Shown here: positions 1-6,765 of the stretch, in pieces | Numbering within the stretch: position 1 is the first letter of the stretch | How the letters are laid out: each line of letters begins with the position of its first letter | Source of the DNA: Betaproteobacteria bacterium | GTDB taxonomy: Bacteria > Pseudomonadota > Gammaproteobacteria > Burkholderiales > SG8-41 | Direction of reading: 5' to 3' | NCBI GenBank assembly: GCA_025356695.1 | Contig: JANXSE010000319.1 | Location: 1-14,956 of the forward strand | Length of the DNA: 14,956 bases | Notes under the pieces: generated by a model | What the model was told of the DNA's origin: nothing | What the model saw: only the letters and a program-made list of their open reading frames with translations | The model's database searches: none | Program-made: the position numbers and the translations under genes

Positions 1-315
1 GCGCGCGAAAAAGGCGCCGGCATCACCTCGAGCGAATACCTGCCGGGCGCGCGCATCGTGCGCGGCTTCAACGCCATCGGTTACGCCAAGATGGCCGAGG
101 CCGCGAGCAAGGGCGGCGACAAGGTCGGCATGCCGATCGCCGGCGACGATGCGAACGCGATCAGCGTTGCCTCGGGCCTCGTGCGCGAAGTCGGTTACGA
201 GCCGGTGCTGGTCGGCACGCTGGTGGCCATGGGCAAATATCTGATCCCGGGCACACCGCTCGGCGGCGAACATTCGCCCGACGAAATCCGCAAGATCGCG
301 GCAACGCTGAAGTAA
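1..315 (+). CDS. F420-dependent NADP oxidoreductase-like protein, 3' end only
   Basis: The reading frame is open from base 1, so this is the C-terminal 104 residues of a gene that starts outside the window; it ends in TAA. The visible part reads GAGITSSEYLPGARIVRGFNAIGY and then KVGMPIAGDDANAISVASGL, with a C-terminal PGTPLGGEHSPDEIRKI. This is the pattern of the second half of the NADP-binding 'coenzyme F420-dependent NADP oxidoreductase' family: a conserved 'aRvVkaFN' strand, then a G-D-D-x-x-A helix. The N-terminal Rossmann motif lies upstream and cannot be seen. The variant resembles the exported forms I recall from Burkholderiales, which need not use F420 at all. A weakly supported membrane-protein gene follows 22 bases downstream. 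Family assignment is fairly safe; the substrate is unknown. Confidence 0.8.
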   Translation, partial: AREKGAGITSSEYLPGARIVRGFNAIGYAKMAEAASKGGDKVGMPIAGDDANAISVASGLVREVGYEPVLVGTLVAMGKYLIPGTPLGGEHSPDEIRKIAATLK

Positions 316-337
316 GCTGCGCGTTCAACAAACACTG

Positions 338-682
338 ATGGCCCTGCGTGTCAGCCTGTATGTCGTCGCCGCGCTGCTGCTCGGCGCGCATTTTCTACGC
401 GAAGCCAACCTCGTCGCGGTGGCGCTGTGCGCTGCTGCACCGCTGTTGTTTCTGTGCACGCAGCGCTGGGTGCCGATTGCATTGCAGGTGCTGGCCTGCG
501 GCGCAGCGGCGGTCTGGGTCATCACCGCCGTCCACCTGATCGACCAACGCATGCTGGAAGGCCGCGGCTGGACTGCCGCGGCAATCATCCTTGGCAGCGT
601 CGCACTGCTCACACTGCTGGCGGGCCTGCTGCTCAATGCGCGCGTGATCAGGGAACGTTATTCGCGCCGGGGTTCTGCGTAG
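338..682 (+). CDS. Small integral membrane protein, four predicted helices, function unknown
   Basis: This 114-residue protein is strongly hydrophobic, with likely membrane helices near residues 4-20, 24-40, 45-66 and 79-99 and a basic C-terminus (RVIRERYSRRGSA) that should sit in the cytoplasm. It begins 22 bases after the oxidoreductase stop and may be cotranscribed with it. No clear Shine-Dalgarno sequence precedes the ATG. Its last 35 bases overlap the 3' end of the convergent ygbA-like gene on the other strand. I do not recognise the family beyond a general likeness to small uncharacterised proteobacterial membrane proteins. The helical periodicity and positive-inside charge pattern argue for a real gene rather than a chance frame. 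Confidence 0.6.
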   Translation: MALRVSLYVVAALLLGAHFLREANLVAVALCAAAPLLFLCTQRWVPIALQVLACGAAAVWVITAVHLIDQRMLEGRGWTAAAIILGSVALLTLLAGLLLNARVIRERYSRRGSA

Positions 683-1052
683 CGGGTTTTTGCGGCAGCA
701 CCGGCACCGGCCGCCGCCCGTCGAGCAGATGCGTGATGCCGAGGATCGGATGGCGCAGCAGCATGCGCGGCCCCGCCCAGCGCATCACCACACGGACCTT
801 CTCGCGCATCTCCGCGCTGTAGCAATGCACCACGCAGTTGGCGCAGGTCGGCTTGGCGTCGCCGAACACGCAGCGTTCGAGGCGGCGCGTCGCATACGCC
901 ATCAGTTCCCCGCAGTCCGCGCACAGCGCTTCAAGGCAGTCATGGCCGTGTCCGCGGCAATACATGCGCACCATCGCGCGGATGGTTTTGAGTTCGCGCG
1001 CGCGACGCACGAAGCTCTTGCTGCTGACGAACTCGATGTATTGGCTGATCAT
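648..1052 (-). CDS. ygbA: YgbA-type cysteine-rich protein (nitrous oxide-stimulated promoter family)
   Basis: This 134-residue protein carries the whole hallmark pattern of the YgbA_NO family: RELKTIRAMVRMYCRGH, then LCADCGELMAYATRRLERCVFG, KPTCANCVVHCYSAEMRE, and VMRWAGPRMLLRHPILGITHLLDG. Cysteines sit at 32, 39, 44, 47, 61, 70, 73 and 77, enough for a metal or Fe-S site. In E. coli, ygbA belongs to the NO-sensing NsrR regulon and its biochemical role is poorly defined. I chose the ATG at 1052 because the conserved region begins just after it; longer starts only add low-complexity sequence. It lies 88 bases downstream of the hemerythrin gene on the same strand, so they are probably cotranscribed. 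That gap holds a 7-bp inverted repeat (1100-1106 with 1120-1126). The Pro-rich tail beyond residue 113 is an extension compared with typical members. Confidence 0.85.
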   Translation of the reverse strand: MISQYIEFVSSKSFVRRARELKTIRAMVRMYCRGHGHDCLEALCADCGELMAYATRRLERCVFGDAKPTCANCVVHCYSAEMREKVRVVMRWAGPRMLLRHPILGITHLLDGRRPVPVLPQKPATQNPGANNVP

Positions 1053-1140
1053 GGCGGCAGTTTTTCGTTTACGCGTTTTTATGCAGTGACGCTGAAGTAA
1101 ATCCGGCGCGCCACTTCTTCCGGATTCGCAGCAGCAACAA

Positions 1141-1692
1141 TCAAGCGCTCTGTGCCTTGAGTTTGCGCGCCAGCGCACGGTATTTCTCATGCACGCCGGG
1201 GCTGATTTCCTCGCGCTCGACCCTGTCGAAACCGGCGTCGAGCTGGGCGTACTCGGCTGCAGGGATCACCCGGTCGGCCATCATGAAGAGTATGTTGTTC
1301 TCCTTCATGATGTGCTGGCGCAGTAATTGAACGTAGGCCAGCGCATACATGATGACGGCGTCGCGCGCGCGCTCGTCGCCGCCCTTCAGCCTGTCGGCTG
1401 ATTCGATCAGCATCTGCGTGAAGCGGCGCGCCTCGTTGTGCTCGGCGAGCATCACGGCAACCGGCCCCGCGTCCTCGGAAAAGCCGTGCCGCGCCAGCGC
1501 CTTGAAGAGCACGCCCTCCTCCTTGCGGTGATGTGCGTCGTCGGCAAAACCGCGGATAAAATCCGCGGCATCGATGAAAAAATCCGCCGGCACTGCCGCG
1601 CCTTCGCCGAGTTTTTTCGCGCCGCGCTCCAGCGCATCCAGCACTTCCTGGATGAGCACGTGCTCCTGCCGGAGAATTTCCGTGGCTTTCAT
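1141..1692 (-). CDS. Hemerythrin HHE-domain protein (di-iron)
   Basis: The 183-residue product is all helical, with the spaced His/Glu set of the hemerythrin HHE cation-binding domain: H11 (LRQEH), H54/H55 with E58/E59 (DDAHHRKEEGVLF), H69, H85 (LAEHNEARRF), and H127 with E131 (RQHIMKENNILFMMAD). The H-x3-E pairs at 55/59 and 127/131 are the expected bridging ligands of a di-iron centre. The family senses or binds O2 or NO, or repairs damaged Fe-S clusters. The ATG at 1692 is favoured because AGGAAG precedes it by six bases; a longer frame exists but has no such site. It is cytoplasmic, with no signal peptide. The ygbA-like gene follows on the same strand, a pairing that suggests a nitrosative-stress role. 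It lacks the N-terminal ScdA domain of YtfE/Ric, so it should not be called ytfE. Confidence 0.88.
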   Translation of the reverse strand: MKATEILRQEHVLIQEVLDALERGAKKLGEGAAVPADFFIDAADFIRGFADDAHHRKEEGVLFKALARHGFSEDAGPVAVMLAEHNEARRFTQMLIESADRLKGGDERARDAVIMYALAYVQLLRQHIMKENNILFMMADRVIPAAEYAQLDAGFDRVEREEISPGVHEKYRALARKLKAQSA

Positions 1693-1799
1693 GGTCGGCT
1701 TCCTGTTGACTTGATCGGGCATCGGCAGGTAAAAATTGCCGTTGCGGCGCAATCCGCATTCAAGCGGTGTGCGCATTGCCGAGTGTATACATTCAGCGG

Positions 1800-1955
1800 A
1801 TGGAAACCTTGACCTGCATCATGTGCTGCTTCGTCCGCCGCTGCCACGACTGCAATTTCCCTCTTGGCAACAAGGATTTATTCTGCCCGCGCTGCGGCGC
1901 CAGGCAGCGCCGCGAGAAAACCGCGCCTGATTTGTGGTCTATTGCTCGGGCTTGA
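1800..1955 (+). CDS. Small zinc-ribbon protein
   Basis: This ORF encodes 51 residues with seven cysteines. The core is CHDC at 15-18 and CPRCG at 29-33, separated by ten residues (NFPLGNKDLF), the spacing of double CxxC zinc-ribbon domains ('CpxC...FCpkCG'). A third cysteine cluster, CIMCC, lies at 6-10. The gene is divergent from the hemerythrin gene, with 107 bases between starts, and its last 17 bases overlap the 3' end of the convergent Bug receptor. No Shine-Dalgarno sequence is visible, but a TATACA hexamer ends eight bases before the ATG, so a leaderless transcript is possible. The cysteine pattern is the main evidence; the protein is too short for certainty. Confidence 0.5.
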   Translation: METLTCIMCCFVRRCHDCNFPLGNKDLFCPRCGARQRREKTAPDLWSIARA

Positions 1956-2910
1956 TGCCGGCGGCCTTGATCAGGCGGCCGGTGTTTTCGTAATCGTCGC
2001 GCACGCGCGCGGTGAACTGCTCCACCGTGTTCGGCACAAAATCGACGCCCTTGCTCGCCCACAGCTCGCGCATTTCCGGCGTCTGCAGAATTTCGTTGAC
2101 CATCGCATTGACGCGGCTGACGATCTCGCGCGGCGTGCCGATCGGCGCGAAGAAACCCTCCCAGCCGACGATTTCATAACCGGGCAGCGCAGACTCGGCG
2201 ACCGTCGGCAGGTCCGGGAACAGCGCATTGCGCTTGAGGCCGGTGGTGCCGACGGCGCGCAGACGGCCGCTCTTGATATGCGGCATCACGGCAGGGATAC
2301 CGACGAACATGACGTCGGCGCGGCCGGCGATCAGATCGACAATAGCCTGCGGGCTGCCTTTGTACGACACGTGGAGCATGTCAACATTGCCGCGCAGCTT
2401 GAACAATTCGCCGGCCAGATGAAAATTGCTGCCGACACCCGACGAGACGAACGTCAGCGCACCCGGCTTCGACTTCGCCACGGCAAGGAGCTCTTGCGCG
2501 TTCTTCGCCGGCACCGACGGGTGCACCACCACCACGAAGTTGTAGGTGTCGGCCTGCACGACCGGTGTCAGCACCGTCTGCGGGTTATAGGGCGGACGCG
2601 CATTCAGATACGAGGTGATGATCAGAAACGAACCGGGTGTGAGCAGCAGCGTGTACCCGTCTGGCGCAGCCTTGGCGACAAGATCGTTGGCGAGCAGCCC
2701 CGCCGCCCCCGGCCGGTTGTCGATGATGACCTGCTGCTTGAGCATTTCGCTCATGCGCTGCGCAATCGGGCGGCCGGTGACGTCGGCGCCGCCGCCCGCC
2801 ACCGAGCCGGTGACCACGCGCACAATTTTTGTCGGCCAGATTTGTGCGGATGCATTTGAGGCAAGTGCAACGCTCAATAAGAATATCGCGACGAAATTTT
2901 TCTTCTTCAT
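1939..2910 (-). CDS. Bug/TctC family periplasmic solute-binding receptor
   Basis: The 323-residue protein starts with a signal peptide (MKKKNFVAIFLLSVALASNASA, cleavage near residue 22). It then follows the Bug/TctC pattern: IWPTKIVRVVTG, GGGADVTGRPIAQRM in the first ligand loop (about residues 40-53), VIIDNRPGAAG (61-71), PDGYTLLL (83-90), a central VSYKGSPQAIVDLIAGRADVMF, and LPTVAESALPGYEI before the C-terminal lobe. Length matches the usual 320-330. These receptors bind small carboxylates, amino acids or similar compounds in the periplasm, normally for a TctAB permease, which is absent here. The ATG at 2910 is preceded by GGAG at seven bases and gives a proper signal peptide; an in-frame GTG at 2929-2931 would add seven residues. 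It lies 17 bases downstream of a second Bug gene, probably in one transcript. Confidence 0.92.
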   Translation of the reverse strand: MKKKNFVAIFLLSVALASNASAQIWPTKIVRVVTGSVAGGGADVTGRPIAQRMSEMLKQQVIIDNRPGAAGLLANDLVAKAAPDGYTLLLTPGSFLIITSYLNARPPYNPQTVLTPVVQADTYNFVVVVHPSVPAKNAQELLAVAKSKPGALTFVSSGVGSNFHLAGELFKLRGNVDMLHVSYKGSPQAIVDLIAGRADVMFVGIPAVMPHIKSGRLRAVGTTGLKRNALFPDLPTVAESALPGYEIVGWEGFFAPIGTPREIVSRVNAMVNEILQTPEMRELWASKGVDFVPNTVEQFTARVRDDYENTGRLIKAAGIKPEQ

Positions 2911-2927
2911 TGCCTTACTCCCCCGCC

Positions 2928-3890
2928 TCACTCCGGCTTGATCCCCGCACTCCGAATCAACTGCCCGTATTTTTCATAATCGCTCTTCACCAGCGTCGCA
3001 AACACCTCCGGCCCGCCGCTGACGACCGCCATGCCCTGCGACGTCCACAACTCTTTGATCTCGGGCGTGGCGAGTATGCGCGCAATCGCCGCATTCAATT
3101 GCATGACCACTGTGATGGGCGTTGCAGCCGGCGCAAACAAACCGTGCCAGCCGCCGATCTCGAATTTCGGCAGGCCTGACTCCGCCACCGTCGGCACCTC
3201 GGGCAGCAGCGGATCGCGCACGAGGCCGGTGACAGCGATGGCGCGCAGACGATCGGCGCGGATCTGCGGCAACACCACCGCCAGCGAATAAAACATCAGA
3301 TCGATGCGCCCGCCGAGCATATCGGTGACCACCGCCGGGCCGCCTTTGTACGGCACATGCGTAAGATCGATTTTTGCCATCGAACGGAACAATTCGCCGG
3401 CCAGATGAAAGCCGCTGCCGAGCCCGGTCGAGCCGTAGGTCAGCACGCCGGGTTTAGCACGCGCCAGCGCGATCAATTCCCTGACGTTCTTCGCCGGCAC
3501 ACCCGGATGCGCGATCAGCACATAGGCAAATGCGCCGATCTGAATGACGGGCTTCAGATCGCGTAGCGTGTCGAAGGTGATTTTGGTGTGCAGATGCGGG
3601 CTACTGGTCAGCGCCGAGCCGGGTGTGGCGAGCAGCGTATAACCGTCGGCCAGCGCGCGCACCACCATCTCGGTGGCAATGATGCCGGTGGCACCGGGGC
3701 GGTTGTCGAGTACCAGCGGCTGACCCAGCGATTCGGTGAGGCGCTGCGCAATCGGCCGCATCAGGATATCCACCGTGGTGCCCGGCGGAAAGCCCATCAC
3801 CACGCGTACCGGTTTTGACGGATAGGGTTGCGCCTGCGCCGCGCCGCAGACGGCGCATATCAACAAGGGTAGAAGGCGGAACAATCGCAT
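2928..3890 (-). CDS. Bug/TctC family periplasmic solute-binding receptor
   Basis: The 320-residue protein is a paralogue of the next gene downstream. It has a signal peptide (cleavage after AQA at residue 20) followed by PYPSKPVRVVMGFPPGTTVD, with DNRPGATG near residue 62, ADGYTLL near 81, VPYKGG in the hinge region, and PTVAESGLPKFEIGGWHG before the C-terminal lobe. The first ligand loop reads PGTTVDILMR, where the family usually has PGGxxDxxAR, so the pocket may be altered. GGAG lies about eight bases before the ATG. It is the first gene of a two-receptor minus-strand unit and is divergent from the cystathionine beta-lyase gene, sharing the 114-base region 3891-4004 for promoters. No TctA/TctB permease genes are present. 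The ligand cannot be read from sequence. Confidence 0.93.
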   Translation of the reverse strand: MRLFRLLPLLICAVCGAAQAQPYPSKPVRVVMGFPPGTTVDILMRPIAQRLTESLGQPLVLDNRPGATGIIATEMVVRALADGYTLLATPGSALTSSPHLHTKITFDTLRDLKPVIQIGAFAYVLIAHPGVPAKNVRELIALARAKPGVLTYGSTGLGSGFHLAGELFRSMAKIDLTHVPYKGGPAVVTDMLGGRIDLMFYSLAVVLPQIRADRLRAIAVTGLVRDPLLPEVPTVAESGLPKFEIGGWHGLFAPAATPITVVMQLNAAIARILATPEIKELWTSQGMAVVSGGPEVFATLVKSDYEKYGQLIRSAGIKPE

Positions 3891-4004
3891 GCAAACTCCG
3901 GACGTTTCGTCTCGATGATGTCACAGTGGACGCGGACCGGCAACGCGGTTGCATGCCTGCATCGCCTCCCTCAGAATAGCGCTCTGTTTACTCTGAACGC
4001 TCCC

Positions 4005-5189
4005 GTGACCGACCCAAAAAAATTCCGCCGCGACACACTGACCAGCCACCTCGGCCGCGATCCGCAAACGCACGCCGGCCTCGTCAACATGCCGGTGTAT
4101 CGCGGCTCGACGGTGCTGTTCGACGACGTCGCCACGTACGAAGGGCGCGACCCAAACGACTACAAGGTGATGCGCTACGGCATCTACGGCACGCCGACCA
4201 CCTTCGCGCTGGAAGAAGCCGTCGCCCAACTTGAAGGTGGTGACAAAGCCGTCGCCGTGCCCTCGGGCCTCGCCGCCATCACCGCCGCGCTCGCCGCCTT
4301 CACCAAAACAGGTGATCACATCCTGATGGTCGACACCACCTACGGCCCGACGCGCACCTTCTGCAAGCGGCGCCTCGTGCCGTACGGCGTCGAGATCGAG
4401 TACTACGATCCGCTGATCGGCGCCGGCATTGCGCAGCTGATCCGCCCGAACACCACACTCGTTTACTGCGAAGCGCCGGGCTCGCTGTCGTTCGAAATGC
4501 AGGACATCCCGGCAATCGCCGCCGCCGCGCACGCGAGAAACATTCCAGTGCTCGCCGACAACACCTGGGGCACACCGTACTTCTTCCGCGCCTTCGAACA
4601 CGGTGTCGATGTGTCGATCCACGCCGGCACCAAATACATCGGCGGGCATTCCGACGTGTTGATGGGCCTCGTTGTAACCACCGAAAAATACTGGCTGCCG
4701 GTGCGCCGCGCGGTCGCCGACTACGGTTACAGCGTCAGCCCCGACGATTGTTATCTCGCCTTGCGTGGGCTGCGCACGATCGGCGTGCGCATGCGCTACC
4801 AGCAGGCGAGCGCGTTGAAAGTCGCGCGCTGGCTGGAACAACGCCCCGAGGTGCTGCGCGTACTCTATCCGGCACTCGAATCCGATCCGGGCCACGCCAT
4901 CTGGAAACGCGACTTCAGCGGTGCGGCCTCGTTGTTCGGCGTGATCCTGAAACCGGTCAAGTGGGAGGCCGTCGGCGCCATGATCGACAGTTATGAACTC
5001 TTCGGCATCGGTTCGAGCTGGGGCGGCTACGAAAGCCTCGCCATCCGCGCCGATATCAAAAAATACCGCACGGCGACGACGTGGAACCCGGGCGGCCCGC
5101 TGGTGCGCCTGCACATCGGCCTCGAAGACGCCGACGACCTGATCGCCGATCTCGAGCGCGGCTTTGCCCAATTGAAAGCGTCCGCATGA
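4005..5189 (+). CDS. metC: Cystathionine beta-lyase-like PLP-dependent enzyme
   Basis: This 394-residue enzyme belongs to the Cys/Met-metabolism PLP family. The cofactor lysine is K210 in SIHAGTKYIGGHSD, and the aspartate is in VLADNTWGTP. SSWGGYESLA, with W339, is typical of cystathionine beta-lyases rather than gamma-synthases, which have a leucine-type motif there. R368 in VRLHIGLED should bind the substrate carboxylate. The reaction would be cleavage of cystathionine, or another S-alkyl cysteine, to homocysteine or thiol, pyruvate and ammonia. I chose the GTG at 4005 because the protein then opens TDPKKFRRDTLTSHLGRDP as in homologues; the frame is open back to an ATG at 3915, but that extension looks non-homologous. 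A weak TTGCAT/CAGAAT pair (3949-3954, 3972-3977) could be its promoter. The next gene overlaps by ATGA. Placement beside Bug receptors hints at a catabolic rather than biosynthetic role. Confidence 0.87.
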   Translation: MTDPKKFRRDTLTSHLGRDPQTHAGLVNMPVYRGSTVLFDDVATYEGRDPNDYKVMRYGIYGTPTTFALEEAVAQLEGGDKAVAVPSGLAAITAALAAFTKTGDHILMVDTTYGPTRTFCKRRLVPYGVEIEYYDPLIGAGIAQLIRPNTTLVYCEAPGSLSFEMQDIPAIAAAAHARNIPVLADNTWGTPYFFRAFEHGVDVSIHAGTKYIGGHSDVLMGLVVTTEKYWLPVRRAVADYGYSVSPDDCYLALRGLRTIGVRMRYQQASALKVARWLEQRPEVLRVLYPALESDPGHAIWKRDFSGAASLFGVILKPVKWEAVGAMIDSYELFGIGSSWGGYESLAIRADIKKYRTATTWNPGGPLVRLHIGLEDADDLIADLERGFAQLKASA

Positions 5190-5713
5190 GCGAACCCGCA
5201 CCGCGTCCCGACGAAAAAGTGCTGACCAGCCTGCTGCTGGCAGCCGTGATCCTCGCCGCCGTCGGCCTCATACGCGAAGGCCCGCAGTACGACAACGTGC
5301 TCGAGAGCTGGCGCTTTTTTAACAGCGCCTTCTTCATCGGCGCGCTGGTGGGTTTTCTCGGCTGGACGCAGACCTTCCGCATCGTGCCGACGCTGAGCCT
5401 GAAGCCGGCCGACCGCCAGCCGTGGATCGCCGCCTTCGCCCTGGGCCTCATATTTACCGTCGGCGGCTCATGGCTCAACCGTCACTACACCACGCCGACC
5501 GGCCGCAGCATCGTCGCCGAAATCGACACGCTCAAAGAAATCAAGGACGACCGCTGGCAGCTTTCAGTGAAGCATAGCGACGGCATCTATCAGCGTTATC
5601 AACTGACGAAAGAGGCCGCAGAGGCTTTGCAGAAGAAAAGCAGCGTGCGCATGGAAATCAGCCGCGGCGCGCTCGGCTTCGAGCTGTTTACGCGCTTCGC
5701 GCCCAACCCCTAA
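5186..5713 (+). CDS. Three-helix membrane protein with a cytoplasmic or periplasmic tail, function unknown
   Basis: The ATG overlaps the preceding stop codon (ATGA), indicating translational coupling to the beta-lyase gene. The 175-residue product has a polar start (MSEPAPRPDEK), likely membrane helices near residues 12-29, 45-62 and 80-97, and a soluble C-terminal part of about 75 residues, with ITLKEIKDDRWQLSVKHSDG-like strands and KEAAEALQKKSSVRMEISRG, that looks alpha/beta. I do not recognise the family. A longer in-frame start at 5081 lies inside the upstream gene and encodes an arginine-rich shadow, so I discarded it. The gene ends 57 bases before the third Bug receptor. Confidence 0.72.
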   Translation: MSEPAPRPDEKVLTSLLLAAVILAAVGLIREGPQYDNVLESWRFFNSAFFIGALVGFLGWTQTFRIVPTLSLKPADRQPWIAAFALGLIFTVGGSWLNRHYTTPTGRSIVAEIDTLKEIKDDRWQLSVKHSDGIYQRYQLTKEAAEALQKKSSVRMEISRGALGFELFTRFAPNP

Positions 5714-5770
5714 ACCCTAGATGCCGTGCAGTCGCGGCACCGCATGCCCCACTCTCATCGGAAGACAATC

Positions 5771-6733
5771 ATGAAAAATCACCTCCACATCGCCCTCATC
5801 ATCGCCAGCTGCACCGCCGCCGGCGCCTTCGCCCAGGCCTACCCGAGCAAGCCGATCCAGATGATCGTGCCGGTGCAGGCGGGCAGCGGTGCCGACGCCA
5901 TCCTGCGCATCGTCGCCAACAAGATGTCGGACAACCTGAAACAGCAGGTCGTGCTCGACAACCAGCCTGGCGCGGCGGGACTGATCGCGATGGAGCGCGC
6001 CGCGCGCGCGCCGAACGACGGCTACACGATTGCCGGCGTCAACGACGGCAGCCTCGTCATGACGCCGCACCTCTACAAAAAGGTGAACTACGATCCGCTC
6101 AACAGTTTCGAACCGGTGAGCCTGATCGCGCAGATCAACTGGGTGCTGATCGCCAATCCGAGCATGCCGAAGACGGTGAAGGATTTCATCGCGCTGGCGA
6201 AAGCGCGGCCCGGCGAAATCGATTACGCCTCGGGCGGCAACGGCAGCCCGCAGCACATCGCGATGGAAGTGTTCGCCGCGCGCACCAACCTCAAATTCAA
6301 CCACGTGCCCTACCGCGGCGCGACGCAGGCTGCACTCGACGTCGTCGGCGGCCAGATCCCCTGCATGTTTACAGCCACTTCGATCGTGCTCGGCAATATC
6401 CGCGACGGCAAGGTACGCGCGCTCGGGGTGGGCAGCTCGAAGCGTTCGGCGCTGCTGCCCGACGTGCCGACCATCGCCGAAGCCGGTGTGCCGGGTTTCG
6501 AATATTTCACCTGGGCCGGCATCTTCGTGCCGAAGGGCACGCCGAAGGCGGTAATCGAAAAACTCAATGCCGAGGCGGTCAGGGCGGTTGCCGATCCGGC
6601 CACGCGTGAGCGCCTGCGTGAAAGCGCGCTCGACCCGATCGGCTCTTCCGCCGAAGACCTCGGCCGCATCGTGCGCGAAAGCCACGAGCGCATGGGCAAC
6701 CTGATCCGCAAGATCGGGCTGCAGCCGCAATAA
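5771..6733 (+). CDS. Bug/TctC family periplasmic solute-binding receptor
   Basis: This 320-residue third receptor has the signature AYPSKPIQMIVPVQAGSGAD, VVLDNQPGAAGLIAME near residue 60, NDGYTIAGV, VPYRGATQAALDVVGGQIPCMF in the middle, and PTIAEAGVPGFEYFTWAG toward the C-terminus. GGAAGA sits seven bases before the ATG at 5771, which fixes the start; an earlier in-frame ATG at 5726 would put a basic stretch ahead of the signal peptide. The signal region can be read two ways: cleavage after AFA at residue 21, or as a lipobox IASC with C14 as the lipidated residue. It is more divergent from the two minus-strand receptors than they are from each other by eye. It sits in the plus-strand gene series just before the propeller and amidohydrolase genes, so its ligand may be the substrate or product of that enzyme. 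Confidence 0.92.
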   Translation: MKNHLHIALIIASCTAAGAFAQAYPSKPIQMIVPVQAGSGADAILRIVANKMSDNLKQQVVLDNQPGAAGLIAMERAARAPNDGYTIAGVNDGSLVMTPHLYKKVNYDPLNSFEPVSLIAQINWVLIANPSMPKTVKDFIALAKARPGEIDYASGGNGSPQHIAMEVFAARTNLKFNHVPYRGATQAALDVVGGQIPCMFTATSIVLGNIRDGKVRALGVGSSKRSALLPDVPTIAEAGVPGFEYFTWAGIFVPKGTPKAVIEKLNAEAVRAVADPATRERLRESALDPIGSSAEDLGRIVRESHERMGNLIRKIGLQPQ

Positions 6734-6765
6734 CGGCATGAACGGCTGCGCAGACTTTCACGGCG

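Noticed and set aside
304..1100. Shared 12-base ACGCTGAAGTAA at 304-315 and 1089-1100
   Set aside because: Several 12-base matches are expected by chance in 15 kb of biased composition; the second copy is non-coding.
1100..1126. Inverted repeat AATCCGG...CCGGATT between hemerythrin and ygbA-like genes
   Set aside because: The arms are only seven bases around a 13-base loop, with no T-run, so it is not a convincing terminator.
1864..2859. 331-codon plus-strand frame opposite the first Bug gene
   Set aside because: It is a shadow rich in Arg, His and Asp; the minus strand carries a signal peptide and Bug motifs.
3949..3977. TTGCAT and CAGAAT as a promoter for the beta-lyase gene
   Set aside because: Only three and four of six bases match consensus; mentioned in the gene entry but not listed as a feature.
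3921..5201. 426-codon minus-strand frame opposite the beta-lyase gene
   Set aside because: It mirrors a strongly supported enzyme gene, is rich in Arg, Ala and Gly with no domain pattern, and arises from GC-rich third positions.
5714..5770. Small TGCCG/CGGCA hairpin before the third Bug gene
   Set aside because: Five-base arms without a T-run are too weak to call a terminator or attenuator.
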